Below are positions 8,837-17,679 of a stretch of DNA of 64,000 nt, piece by piece (positions within the stretch are counted from its first letter, which is position 1; every line of letters starts with the position of its first letter). The translations under genes were made by a program, and so were the position numbers. The stretch is from Tsukamurella sp. 8F. Its GTDB lineage: Bacteria; Actinomycetota; Actinomycetes; Mycobacteriales; Mycobacteriaceae. Under the pieces are notes generated by a model that worked only from the letters and a program-made list of their open reading frames with translations, made no database searches and had not been told where the DNA came from. The stretch lies in NCBI RefSeq assembly GCF_029167375.1, contig NZ_JARFTP010000011.1, positions 65,710-129,709 on the forward strand. Direction: 5' to 3'.

Positions 8837-9574
8837 ATGAACGCCGACCCCGCCGCGCAGCGCCAGCTCCTCGACCTCGCAGACGTGGACGCCGAGATCG
8901 CCCGGCTGGCACACCGGCTCCGCCACCTCCCCGAGGACGTCGAGATCGCTGAGCTCGAGAAGGCCGCGGCCGCGGAGCACGACGAGTCCGTGAAGGTGTC
9001 GATCGTCGTGGAGGACTTCGACCGAGACATCAAGAAGTTGGAGCATGAGGTCGACCAGACCCGGCTGCGCGAGGAGAAGGACCGCGCGCTGCTGCAGGCG
9101 GGCACGGTGGGGGCGAAGCAGCTACGGGAGCTCGAACACGAACTGGGCAGCCTGGAGCGCCGCCAGACCGCGCTCGAGGACGACCTGCTCGAGCTCATGG
9201 AGAAGCGCGAGGCGGTACAGCTGGACCAGCAGCGTGCGGAGGCGGCGGTCAACGCGACGCGCGAGAAGATCGAGACGGTTCAGCGTCGACGCGAGGAGTC
9301 GCTCAAAGACGTCGAGGTCGCGCGCCGCCGCACCGCCGGTCAGCGTGAGGACCTGGTCGGGCAGCTGCCGGGCGATCTCTACTCGGAGTACGAGCGGCGT
9401 CGCAGTGCCTCGGGCGTGGGCGCGGGCCTGCTTCGTGCTCGACGATGCGGTGCCTGTCGCCTCGAGCTCGACCGCGGCTTCCTCGACCGCGTCGGCAAGG
9501 CTGCGCCGGAGTCTGTGATCCATTGCGACGAGTGCGGCGCGATCCTGGTGCGTACCAACGAGTCCGGCCTGTGA
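8837..9574 (+). CDS. Coiled-coil protein with C-terminal zinc ribbon (C4-type)
   Basis: A 245-residue protein with a long heptad-rich coiled coil from about residue 10 to 185 and a C-terminal zinc ribbon formed by CGAC and CDEC pairs. This is the conserved actinobacterial family of Rv2229c (same length as I recall it); biochemical function is unknown, with nucleic acid binding suggested by the ribbon. The ATG at 8837 is followed by NADPAAQRQLLDLADVDAEI, typical of the family start. The stop overlaps the next gene's GTG by four bases (GTGA), so the two are translationally coupled. Confidence 0.9.
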   Translation: MNADPAAQRQLLDLADVDAEIARLAHRLRHLPEDVEIAELEKAAAAEHDESVKVSIVVEDFDRDIKKLEHEVDQTRLREEKDRALLQAGTVGAKQLRELEHELGSLERRQTALEDDLLELMEKREAVQLDQQRAEAAVNATREKIETVQRRREESLKDVEVARRRTAGQREDLVGQLPGDLYSEYERRRSASGVGAGLLRARRCGACRLELDRGFLDRVGKAAPESVIHCDECGAILVRTNESGL

Positions 9575-10227
9575 CGCCGGGGGATCAGCGCGGCGGCTGG
9601 ACGGTCTCCGCGCACGCTCCCACGCGGCTGATCCTGCTCCGGCACGGGCAGACCGAGGCTTCCGTCGGCCGCCTGTACACGGGGCACGGTGATCCGGTCC
9701 TCACCGAGACCGGTCGCGCCCAGGCGGCTGCGGCCGCCGCAGACCTGGCGGGCGTGAACATCGACGTGGTCGTGACGTCGCCGCTCGCCCGTGCCCGGGA
9801 GACGGCCGCAGCGGTCGCGGATCCGCGCGGTCTCGACGTCGCCGTGGCCGACGAACTCATCGAGACCGACTTCGGCGAGTGGGAGGGGCTGAGCTTCTCC
9901 GAGGCACGGGAGCGCGACCCCGAACTGCACTCGCGGTGGCTCTCGGATCCGTCGGTGCCGGCTCCGGGCGGAGAGAGCTTCGACGACGTGCTGATGCGCG
10001 TGGCGCGGGCGCGCGACGAACTGCTGGCGGATCATGCCGGCCGCACCGTTCTGGTGGTCTCCCACGTCACTCCCATCAAGACCATCCTGCGGATCGCCTT
10101 GGGCGGTAGGCCCGAGGTGCTCTACCGGATGCACCTGGATCTTGCATCGGTGTCGATCGCCGAGTTCTACCCGGACGGGGTGGCCTCGGTCCGGCTGGTG
10201 AACCGGACCCCCGAGCTGCGGGATTGA
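9571..10227 (+). CDS. Histidine phosphatase (phosphoglycerate mutase-like), without an RNase HI domain
   Basis: A 218-residue histidine phosphatase. The RHG motif LLRHGQTEA near residue 20 carries the phospho-accepting histidine, ETDFGEWEGLSFSEA is the mid-domain landmark, and VVSHVTPIK supplies the second catalytic histidine. In M. tuberculosis the gene at this place (Rv2228c) is, to my knowledge, a fusion of an N-terminal RNase HI domain with this phosphatase. Here only about 15 residues precede the phosphatase fold, and the GTG start overlaps the upstream stop, so no room for an RNase HI exists. Substrate unknown; the fused relatives have acid phosphatase or alpha-ribazole phosphatase activity. 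Confidence 0.88.
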   Translation: MTPGDQRGGWTVSAHAPTRLILLRHGQTEASVGRLYTGHGDPVLTETGRAQAAAAAADLAGVNIDVVVTSPLARARETAAAVADPRGLDVAVADELIETDFGEWEGLSFSEARERDPELHSRWLSDPSVPAPGGESFDDVLMRVARARDELLADHAGRTVLVVSHVTPIKTILRIALGGRPEVLYRMHLDLASVSIAEFYPDGVASVRLVNRTPELRD

Positions 10228-10261
10228 GATGCTCGGCGCGCGCTCGACTAGTCTGTAGCGC

Positions 10262-10662
<401 letters not shown>

Positions 10663-10682
<20 letters not shown>

Positions 10683-11358
10683 CCACCTCCGGCAGCCTCG
10701 CAGCCAGGCCGTCGAGGATGGTCTGCAGCCCGAACTCGAAGCTCTTCTCGAGCCGGCTCCGACGCTCGTCGAGGCCCATGGCGGCCGCGCCCTCGAGCTC
10801 GGGGACCGCGTCGAGCGCGCCTTCGTTCCGGCCGCGGACGGTGTTCATCCACTCCGCCATGAGCTCCTCTTCGGTGCGGCCCGACTTGACCACGGTGGTC
10901 GCCCACGCGGCCTCGGCGCCGGCGAATCCGTGGACGTACGAGTGGATGAGGGTCGTGGTCTCCGCCCACTGGTCCGCGTCCAGCCCGGCCTGGGTGCACA
11001 CTGTGCGCAGGTGCACGGTGACCGACGCGATCCGCGGCCCGTACGTGGGGGAGGACGCCAGTTCGGCGGGCATCCAGGGGTGCCGCAGCATCGTCTCGCG
11101 CAGGGATCTGGCGTATGCCTCGAGCGGAGTGCGCCAGTCGCCGTCGACGGCGGGGACGAGGTCCACCTCGGAGAAGATCTCGTCGCCTGCGAGCTGCAGG
11201 AGTTCGTCACGACTCGGGACGTGCCAGTAGATGCTGGTCGCCCCGGCGCCCAGTCGTGCTCCCAGGCGCCGGATGCTGAACGCCTCGACGCCGTGGGAGT
11301 CGAGCAGCTCGATGGTCGCGGCGATGATCTGGCCGCGCGTGAGGTGGTCCCTGGCCAT
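10663..11358 (-). CDS. TetR family transcriptional regulator (TetR_C_1-like)
   Basis: A 231-residue repressor. The N-terminal helix-turn-helix (about 8-55, with RRLGARLGAGATSIYWHVPSR) is of the subtype seen in tetracycline-type repressors, and the ligand-binding domain follows. A perfect 39-base palindrome lies 31 bases upstream of the ATG, between this gene and the divergent DUF6194 gene, and is the likely operator for both. The ABC exporter genes further along the plus strand are possible targets, but lie 480 bases beyond. The TAA stop sits inside the antisense of the rnpB 3' end. Effector unknown. Confidence 0.88.
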
Positions 11359-11389
11359 GGCGGGAGTCTAGCGGCGCGCCCGGCCGGTG

Positions 11390-11428
11390 TCGTACAGTGT
11401 TCGAGAGACAGACTCGAACACTGTACGA
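11390..11428. promoter_or_regulatory. Perfect palindrome, likely TetR operator
   Basis: Arms TCGTACAGTGTTCGAG (11390-11405) and CTCGAACACTGTACGA (11413-11428) are exact inverted copies of 16 bases around a 7-base spacer, AGACAGA. It lies midway between the divergent TetR gene and the DUF6194 gene. Such a long perfect repeat next to a TetR gene is a standard autoregulatory operator arrangement. Its half-sites are long enough to bind two dimers. Confidence 0.85.
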
Positions 11429-11440
11429 GACGGGGTGTAG

Positions 11441-11878
11441 ATGGTATTCGACGACGTGGTGGAGTTGCTGCGGGCGTTGCCGGGCGTGGACGTTCAGATC
11501 CCCGGTCCGGGATCAGATGCGCCGGAGATCGCCCAGGGCGATGCCTTCGCGTTCGTCGGCGGTGGGCGGATGCCTTTCGCGACAGTGGTGACGAAGGACT
11601 ACCCGGGCGACGCCTCGTCGCGTCTCGGCGCGGGACGCTTCCGGGTGAACGTCGATGTAGGAAGGGCGCGGTTCGCCGAGATCGTCGGGTATCCACCCGT
11701 CGAGCACTCTGAACACGACGGCGAATGGGATTACGCGGCAGACGATTCCGTCGTTCCGCACCCGGTGTACGCGAATGCCGCATGGGTGTCGGTCACGTGC
11801 CCGACAGAAGGCGTGATCGCGCCGCTGGTGACCGAGGCGTATGCGCGTGCCGCAGGGCGGGGAGCGCGTGTTCGGTAA
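11441..11878 (+). CDS. DUF6194 family protein
   Basis: A 145-residue soluble protein matching the DUF6194 pattern as I know it: PFATVVTKDYPGD, SRLGAGRFRVNVDVGR and PHPVYANAAWVSVTCPT. Function unknown. The ATG at 11441 begins 12 bases after the palindromic operator, so it is the most direct candidate for control by the divergent TetR regulator. The ribosome site (GGGGTG) is weak. No membrane segment or signal peptide is seen. Confidence 0.8.
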   Translation: MVFDDVVELLRALPGVDVQIPGPGSDAPEIAQGDAFAFVGGGRMPFATVVTKDYPGDASSRLGAGRFRVNVDVGRARFAEIVGYPPVEHSEHDGEWDYAADDSVVPHPVYANAAWVSVTCPTEGVIAPLVTEAYARAAGRGARVR

Positions 11879-11921
11879 ATCGCGTGGAAAGGTGTCGGTG
11901 GGTGGGTCTAGTGTCGGCGAC

Positions 11922-12935
11922 ATGAATTCCTCAGCCGGTGTTCATCAGGTGGAAGCTGCTGATGCCCATAGTGATTCGGCGATCGAAGCGATCGGTCTGG
12001 TGAAGCGATTCGGTGACTTCACGGCAGTGGACGACGTCAGCTTCACCGTGCCCCGCGGGACTGTACTGGGCCTGCTCGGTCCCAATGGTGCGGGCAAGAC
12101 CACGACGGTGCGCATGATGACGACGCTCTCGCTGCCTACGTCCGGTACGGCGCGCATCGCGGGATATGACGTGCGGGAGTCACCGGAGCAGGTGCGGCGT
12201 AGCATGGGGCTCACTGGGCAGGCGGCCACTGTGGACGAGATCCTCACGGGCCGTGAGAATCTCGCGATGATCGGCGGCCTGTACGGCATCCGGCGCAAGC
12301 AGTTGGCTCGGCGCAGCGACGAACTGCTCGAGCAGTTCGCCCTGACCGATGCGGCCGATAAGCAGGTGAAGGCGTACTCGGGCGGCATGCGCCGGCGCCT
12401 CGACCTGGCCGTCAGCCTGCTCACGGCGCCGCCTGTCCTGTTCCTGGACGAGCCCACCACGGGTCTCGACCCGCGCAGTCGTAACGAACTCTGGGACGTC
12501 CTGCGGGATCTGGTCCGCGGCGGCACGACTCTGCTGCTCACCACGCAATACCTGGAAGAGGCGGACCAGCTCGCCGACGACATCGTGGTCGTCGACCACG
12601 GACGCGTGATCGAGCACGGCACGCCGCTGCAGCTCAAGGAGCGTGCGGGTGCGGCGAGCCTGGTGCTCACCGTCTCGCACGCCATGGATCTCGGACGTGC
12701 GGAGGAGCTGCTGCGGTCCGGAGGCGCCGAGGTCTTCGTCGAGCCCGGCGCCCGACAGCTCACCATGCCGGCCGGCGGGCTTGCGGACCTGAACCGCGTG
12801 GCGGGGCTGCTCGACGAGACCGGCATCGAGATCGACGATCTCGGGCTCGCGCGGCCCAGCCTCGACGACGTGTTCCTCTCCCTGACCGGCCGCCGGGCCG
12901 AGGCGGAGCCCGAGAAAGAGGAGGTACAGGGATGA
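11922..12935 (+). CDS. ABC transporter ATP-binding protein, DrrA-like
   Basis: A 337-residue ATPase of the daunorubicin-resistance (DrrA/CcmA) exporter group. Walker A is GPNGAGKTTT, the signature YSGGMRRRLD, Walker B PPVLFLDEPTTGLD, then the H-loop region TTQYLEEADQLAD; the C-terminal 90 residues form the DrrA-type extension. The ATG at 11922 was chosen; the frame stays open upstream to 11841. It overlaps the permease gene by four bases (ATGA), so the two make one exporter that may move a hydrophobic compound or antibiotic outward. Substrate unknown. Confidence 0.92.
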   Translation: MNSSAGVHQVEAADAHSDSAIEAIGLVKRFGDFTAVDDVSFTVPRGTVLGLLGPNGAGKTTTVRMMTTLSLPTSGTARIAGYDVRESPEQVRRSMGLTGQAATVDEILTGRENLAMIGGLYGIRRKQLARRSDELLEQFALTDAADKQVKAYSGGMRRRLDLAVSLLTAPPVLFLDEPTTGLDPRSRNELWDVLRDLVRGGTTLLLTTQYLEEADQLADDIVVVDHGRVIEHGTPLQLKERAGAASLVLTVSHAMDLGRAEELLRSGGAEVFVEPGARQLTMPAGGLADLNRVAGLLDETGIEIDDLGLARPSLDDVFLSLTGRRAEAEPEKEEVQG

Positions 12936-13747
12936 CACAGGTGGACACCCATCCGACGTCGCTGCTGCAGCAGTCCTGGATCATGGTTCGGCGCAATCTC
13001 ATCCACACGAAGCGGATGCCCGAGATGCTGTCGGACGTCACGATCCAGCCGATCATGTTCGTGGTGCTGTTCGCGTTCGTGTTCGGCGCGTCGATCACCA
13101 ATACGGGCGGCGCGAACTACAAGGAGTTCCTGCTGCCCGGCATCATGGGGCAGACGATCGTGTTCACAGCGTTCATCGTCGCGACCGGCATCAACAACGA
13201 TCTCGACAAGGGCATCATCGACAGATTCCGGTCGCTGCCGATCAAGCGGTCGTCGGTGCTCATCGGGCGCTCCATCGCAAGCCTGCTGCACTCGTCCATC
13301 GGTATCGTCGTCATGGCGGTGACGGGGCTGGCGATCGGCTGGCGCATCCGCACATCGGTGCCAGAGGCGATCCTCGCGTTCGCGCTGATCCTGCTGTTCG
13401 GATTCGGGATGATCTGGTTCGGCATCCTGATCGGCTCCTGGCTGCGCTCGGTGGAAGCGGTCAACGGGTTCATGTTCGCGCTCCTCTTCCCGATCACGTT
13501 CGTCGCCAACTCGTTCGTGCCGACCGGGCCGATGCCGTCGTGGCTGCGTGTCATAGCCGAGTGGAATCCGCTGTCGGCGTTGGTTCAGTCGCTGCGCCAG
13601 CTGTGGGGGAATGGTCCGCATGCGGCGGCCGGTGCGCAGCTTCCGCTGCATCACCCGGTGCTCGCCACGGTGATCTGGGCGATCATCCTCACACTCGTGT
13701 TCGCTCCCTTCGCGCTGCGTGCCTACACTCGGCGCACGTCCGACTGA
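12932..13747 (+). CDS. ABC-2 type permease, DrrB-like
   Basis: A 271-residue membrane subunit with six hydrophobic segments and the ABC-2 layout: soluble N-terminal stretch (VRRNLIHTKRMPEMLSDVTI), then ITNTGGANYKEFLLPGIMGQ after the first helix, and the late loop FVANSFVPTGPMPSWLRVIAEWNPLSALV typical of the family. It partners the ATPase encoded immediately upstream, whose stop overlaps its start by four bases. Confidence 0.92.
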   Translation: MTQVDTHPTSLLQQSWIMVRRNLIHTKRMPEMLSDVTIQPIMFVVLFAFVFGASITNTGGANYKEFLLPGIMGQTIVFTAFIVATGINNDLDKGIIDRFRSLPIKRSSVLIGRSIASLLHSSIGIVVMAVTGLAIGWRIRTSVPEAILAFALILLFGFGMIWFGILIGSWLRSVEAVNGFMFALLFPITFVANSFVPTGPMPSWLRVIAEWNPLSALVQSLRQLWGNGPHAAAGAQLPLHHPVLATVIWAIILTLVFAPFALRAYTRRTSD

Positions 13748-13792
13748 CCTGCGCTCAGCGAGTCCCAAGCCGGGGCCCGCTACCGTCGCCGG

Positions 13793-14536
13793 ATGGATAT
13801 TGCGCTGCGTGCGTGCGGACTTCACGGCCATGTCACCTACGCGCCGGACGACCCGGAAGTGCGGAAGCGGCTGCACACCGATACCGCCCACGGTGAGGCG
13901 TGGCGGTGTCTGCGCTGTGACGGCTTCGTCGTAGGCCAGCCGACGCACACGGGGCCTCCACCGACAGTGCTGCGCGGCAAGGCCATTCGCGACCGTTTCA
14001 TCACCCGTCTGCTGGCGCTGGAGCGGATCGTCCGCACTGTCCTGTTCGCGCTGCTCGCGTTCGGCGTGTTCCGGGTGCGTGATGCGCGTGTGCACCTCCA
14101 GGCCGCATTCGAGAAGGACCTGCCGCTGCTGCGACCGCTCGCGGATCAGTTCGGCTGGAACCCGGACAGCAGCAAGTTGGTGCACGAGATCGACAAGGCG
14201 TTCTCGCTGTCCTCCACGGCGCTGACGTGGGTGGCGTTGGGGCTCGCCGCGTATGCGCTGATCGAACTGATCGAGGCCGTTGGTCTGTGGCTGGGACACC
14301 GGTGGGGTGAATACTTCGCGGTGGTCGCGACGAGCGTCTTCCTTCCGCTGGAGATCTACGAGCTGACGGAGAAGGTCACCGTGTTCAAGCTGGTCGCTCT
14401 TGCGATCAACATCGCCGCCGTGGTGTGGCTGCTGTGGAGCAAACGCCTGTTCGGCCTCAACGGGGGCGGACGCGCCTACCGGGACGAACACGCGGAGCTG
14501 GACGCCGTCTCAGCGGCAGCGGGTATGCCCGCATAG
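13793..14536 (+). CDS. DUF2127 domain membrane protein
   Basis: A 247-residue protein. The first 65 residues are soluble and carry two cysteine pairs' worth of possible metal ligands (RACGLHGH, RCLRCDGF). The remainder fits the DUF2127 membrane family: RLLALERIVRTVLFALLAFGVF, a helix at TWVALGLAAYALIELIEAVGLW, the motif HRWGEYFAVVATSVFLPLEIYEL, and a last helix. Function unknown. A 45-base gap separates it from the exporter genes, so it may be part of the same message. Confidence 0.82.
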   Translation: MDIALRACGLHGHVTYAPDDPEVRKRLHTDTAHGEAWRCLRCDGFVVGQPTHTGPPPTVLRGKAIRDRFITRLLALERIVRTVLFALLAFGVFRVRDARVHLQAAFEKDLPLLRPLADQFGWNPDSSKLVHEIDKAFSLSSTALTWVALGLAAYALIELIEAVGLWLGHRWGEYFAVVATSVFLPLEIYELTEKVTVFKLVALAINIAAVVWLLWSKRLFGLNGGGRAYRDEHAELDAVSAAAGMPA

Positions 14537-14628
14537 CGACCGGAACGCTCTCCCATGCGGGGCATAGTGCGATACGCGATGGCGCGACCCGTGGCGGACG
14601 ATCCGGTGCGACGCCTGCGTGTGCTTGT

Positions 14629-15423
14629 ATGGCTGACGTGATCGGACAGCCACTGGACCCGCCGCCCGCCGACCCCGCGCTGCGCGAGAACCGCGCAGTG
14701 TTCCGCACGACCCGCACAGTGCGGGCCGACGCGGTACGCCCGGACCAAGGCATCAAGTTCGACGGCGTCGCCCGATTCCTGCAGGACACCGGGATGGACC
14801 ACCTCATCGCCGCCGGCTTCCACGAATCGCACAAGACGTGGATAGCGCGCCGCACCATCATCGATATCCACGCGCATGGGGCGTGGCCGGAGACCATCAC
14901 ACTCGAGCGGTGGGCGTCCCGGATCGGTACTCGCTGGAGCGATGTGCGTATCGATCTGCGCGGCGAGACCGGGACCCACGTCGAGACCGAGGCGTTCTGG
15001 ATCAACTTCAACACCGAGACCGGTACGCCGTCGCGCATGTCCGACGAGTTCCTCGAACGTTTCGGCGCCGCGGCCGCCCCGGGTGTCCTGCGATGGAAGC
15101 GACTGCTCGACCCGACGCCGCATCCGGATGCCGAGGAGGTGCCGTTCACCCTGCGCAGCACGGACATCGACTTCTTCGAGCACGTCAACAACGCCGTGTA
15201 CTGGACGGCGCTCGAGCACGCGCTCGACGGGCATCCGGACCTGCGTGCACGTCTGCCGCTGCGGGGCATCGTCGAACACGATTCGCCGCTGACGCTCGAG
15301 GACGCGCCCCGCCTGTTGCGTCGACGCGACGGCGACCGACTCGACGTCTGGCTGGTACAGGACGACCCGGACGGAGTCCGCACCGCGGCGCCCATGTGCG
15401 TCGTGCCGCTCAACGAGGCCTGA
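14629..15423 (+). CDS. Acyl-ACP thioesterase-like hotdog protein
   Basis: A 264-residue protein with two hotdog-like halves, as in the acyl-ACP thioesterase (FatA/FatB-like) family. The N-terminal half holds KFDGVARFLQDTGMDHL and the second half RSTDIDFFEHVNNAVYWTALE, the latter resembling the D-x-N-x-H-VNN thioesterase motif. It probably hydrolyses an acyl-CoA or acyl-ACP; chain length cannot be predicted. The start at ATG 14629 avoids a long unsupported upstream extension. The RNB nuclease gene follows after 17 bases. Confidence 0.8.
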   Translation: MADVIGQPLDPPPADPALRENRAVFRTTRTVRADAVRPDQGIKFDGVARFLQDTGMDHLIAAGFHESHKTWIARRTIIDIHAHGAWPETITLERWASRIGTRWSDVRIDLRGETGTHVETEAFWINFNTETGTPSRMSDEFLERFGAAAAPGVLRWKRLLDPTPHPDAEEVPFTLRSTDIDFFEHVNNAVYWTALEHALDGHPDLRARLPLRGIVEHDSPLTLEDAPRLLRRRDGDRLDVWLVQDDPDGVRTAAPMCVVPLNEA

Positions 15424-15440
15424 CATGCCAGGATGCGGAC

Positions 15441-16808
15441 ATGACTGACGTCGACTTCCAGGCCGTGCGCTCCGAGTTCGAGCTGACCGAGGCATTCGGC
15501 GCGGAGGCTCAGGCCGAGGCCGACCGGGCCGTCGATCGGTGTGCCGAGGGCCGCGCCGACCGCACCGACATCCCGCTGGTCACGATCGACCCTCCCGGAT
15601 CCATGGACCTCGATCAGGCCATGCACCTCGCCCGCGAGGGTGACGGCTACCTCGTGCATTACGCGATCGCCGATGTCGCCGCTCTCGTCACTCCTGGCGG
15701 GCAGCTCGACACCGAGACTCGGAGGCGCGGCCAGACCGTCTACCTGCCGGACGGTTCCGTGCCGCTGCACCCGCGGTCGCTGTCCGAGGGCGCGGGCTCG
15801 CTCCTTCCTGACCAACGCCGGCCCGCCGCGCTGTGGCAGATCCGGCTGGATGCGGACGGTGAGGTGACGTCGGCGCGTGTCGATCGTGCGTTCGTCCGCT
15901 CGACGGCAAGGCTCGACTACGCGGGTGTGCAGGCGGACGCCGACGCCGGGCGGTTGCACCCGTCCATCGCGGCGCTGCCCGATGTCGGCCGACTGCGTGC
16001 GGCGTGGGGTCGGTCACGCGGCGCCATCGATCTGCGCCTGCCCGCGCAAGAGGCGGTGCGGTCCGACGACGGGTGGCGGCTGCGGGTGGAGCCGCGGACC
16101 CAGGCGGACGGCTGGAATGCGCAGATATCCCTGCTCACGGGCATGTGCGCGGCGCACATCATGCTCGATGGTGGGGTCGGCCTGCTGCGTACGCTCCCGC
16201 CCGCGCCCGACGATGCCGTGGCGGATCTCCGGCGCGGCGCGGCGGCGCTCGGCTTGGAGTGGCCGGCCACCGTCGGTGTCGGCGACTTCCTGGACGGCCT
16301 CGACGTGACCACACCACACGGCCTGGCGGCGATGGCGGACGCAGTCACCCTGCTGAGGGGCGCCGGGTACGCCCCGTTCGATGGCGCGGCGCCCGAGCAG
16401 CCTCTGCACGCGGGGGTCGGCGCCCCCTACGCGCATGTGACGGCGCCCTTGCGCAGACTCGCAGACCGCTTCTCGACGGAGGTGTGCCTCGCACTGTGCT
16501 CCGGCGCGAAGGTCCCGGACTGGGCGCGGTCCGCGCTGTCGGACATGGCGGAGGTCATGAAGGCGACGGACGCGCTGAGCGGCAAGGTGGAGCGCGCCTG
16601 CATCGACCTCACCGAGGCGGTCGTACTCGCGGCGCGCGTGGGGGAGACGTTCGACGCCGTGGTGATGCGCGGCGAGCAGGTGTTCGTCGAGGATCCCGCC
16701 GTGATCGCCAAGTGCGAGGGCGACCCGCCGGAGGGCCAGGCGGTGCAGGTGCGCCTCGCAACCGCCGATCCGGACACGCGCAAGGTGTCGTTCGCGTACC
16801 CGGCCTGA
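15441..16808 (+). CDS. RNB domain-containing ribonuclease, minimal form
   Basis: A 455-residue protein containing the RNase II/R catalytic domain almost from its start, with no room for the N-terminal cold-shock domains or the C-terminal S1 domain of RNase II/R. The metal-binding loop is IDPPGSMDLDQA (Asp50, Asp56, Asp58). Where E. coli RNase II has a fourth Asp there is Gln59. Further landmarks are YAIADVAALVTPG and the C-terminal APYAHVTAPLRRLADRF, which holds the conserved arginines. Likely a 3'-to-5' exoribonuclease with altered RNA binding. Confidence 0.87.
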   Translation: MTDVDFQAVRSEFELTEAFGAEAQAEADRAVDRCAEGRADRTDIPLVTIDPPGSMDLDQAMHLAREGDGYLVHYAIADVAALVTPGGQLDTETRRRGQTVYLPDGSVPLHPRSLSEGAGSLLPDQRRPAALWQIRLDADGEVTSARVDRAFVRSTARLDYAGVQADADAGRLHPSIAALPDVGRLRAAWGRSRGAIDLRLPAQEAVRSDDGWRLRVEPRTQADGWNAQISLLTGMCAAHIMLDGGVGLLRTLPPAPDDAVADLRRGAAALGLEWPATVGVGDFLDGLDVTTPHGLAAMADAVTLLRGAGYAPFDGAAPEQPLHAGVGAPYAHVTAPLRRLADRFSTEVCLALCSGAKVPDWARSALSDMAEVMKATDALSGKVERACIDLTEAVVLAARVGETFDAVVMRGEQVFVEDPAVIAKCEGDPPEGQAVQVRLATADPDTRKVSFAYPA

Positions 16809-16860
16809 GGTGGTCCGAAGCGTCGCACGGGCCCCGCGCATTCACGGTAGGTTGGCGCTC

Positions 16861-17592
16861 ATGAACCGTGCCTCAGCTCTGACCGCTCTCGTTGCAGTGC
16901 CCGTGCTGGTCGGATCCGGGCTGACCGGGGTCGGAGCCGCAGTCGCGGCCCCGTCATGCGCCGATTACACGTTCATCGGCGTCGCCGGCTCCGGCGAGGG
17001 GGCCGAGGCGGGTGGAATGGGAACGCTCGTGTCGAACGTCGTGTCCGACCTGGCACAGCGCGCCAGGGCCAAGGGCAAGACCGTCGCTACCCGGGCCGTG
17101 CGCTACCCGGCGCTGCCCGTGCCGCAGACCGTGGAGACGGTCGGCCCGTTCTTGCAGTCGATGGAGACCGGGGCGCGGAACACGCAGGGCGACATAGGGA
17201 TCGTCGCGCGCGGCTGCCCGTCCACCAAGATCGTGGTGGTCGGGTACTCGCAGGGCGCCGCAGCCGCGCATCGGGCGCTGCAGCGCACCGCCAACGGCAA
17301 GCAGATAGCCGCCGCCGCCCTCATCGCCGACCCGGATCGCCGGCCCGGCGACACCGCGCGTTCGGGAGGATCGGCGAGCGGGGGCCAGGGACTCGCTCGC
17401 GCCGTCCCGATCGGAGGCGCGCTGCCGCAGGCACTTCCGGTGCCGATCGGCGCCCACACTCTGAGCTGGTGCAACGCCGGCGACGGCATCTGTGACTGGA
17501 CCGGCTCGATGGACGACGCCAAGTCGTCCGTCCACACCTCCTACACCGCCGCCCCGATTGCGGCGGGCCTGGCACCGCTCGCGGGCCTGTAA
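16861..17592 (+). CDS. Secreted cutinase family esterase
   Basis: A 243-residue alpha/beta hydrolase of the cutinase family. A Sec signal peptide spans about residues 1-30, ending at AAVAA-PSC. The nucleophile motif GYSQG puts catalytic Ser at 130; NAGDGICD provides the Asp and VHTSY the His. Four to six cysteines allow the usual disulfides. In mycobacteria such proteins (culture filtrate Cfp21/Cut group) are exported esterases or lipases. A strong stem-loop follows the gene within 10 bases. Confidence 0.92.
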   Translation: MNRASALTALVAVPVLVGSGLTGVGAAVAAPSCADYTFIGVAGSGEGAEAGGMGTLVSNVVSDLAQRARAKGKTVATRAVRYPALPVPQTVETVGPFLQSMETGARNTQGDIGIVARGCPSTKIVVVGYSQGAAAAHRALQRTANGKQIAAAALIADPDRRPGDTARSGGSASGGQGLARAVPIGGALPQALPVPIGAHTLSWCNAGDGICDWTGSMDDAKSSVHTSYTAAPIAAGLAPLAGL

Positions 17593-17598
17593 CCCGCA

Positions 17599-17626
17599 GC
17601 TCTGTCCATCGATCGGTGGACAGAGC
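17599..17626. terminator. Stem-loop after the cutinase gene
   Basis: GCTCTGTCCA and TGGACAGAGC form a perfect 10-base-pair stem around TCGATCGG, seven bases after the cutinase stop. No T tract follows, as is common for high-GC actinobacterial terminators. It could instead be an operator for the carotenoid oxygenase gene 54 bases further on, because it is symmetrical and precedes a second short palindrome (CGTACGTACG). Confidence 0.55.
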
Positions 17627-17679
17627 AGTCGACCGTACGTACGTCGCGACATCGGTGCCGGCAGCGCGACGATCCATGC

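Noticed and set aside
11945-14491. 848-codon open frame on the minus strand
   Set aside because: It runs antisense through three well-supported genes (ABC ATPase, permease, DUF2127) and reads as Arg/Gln/Asp-rich noise typical of high-GC shadows.
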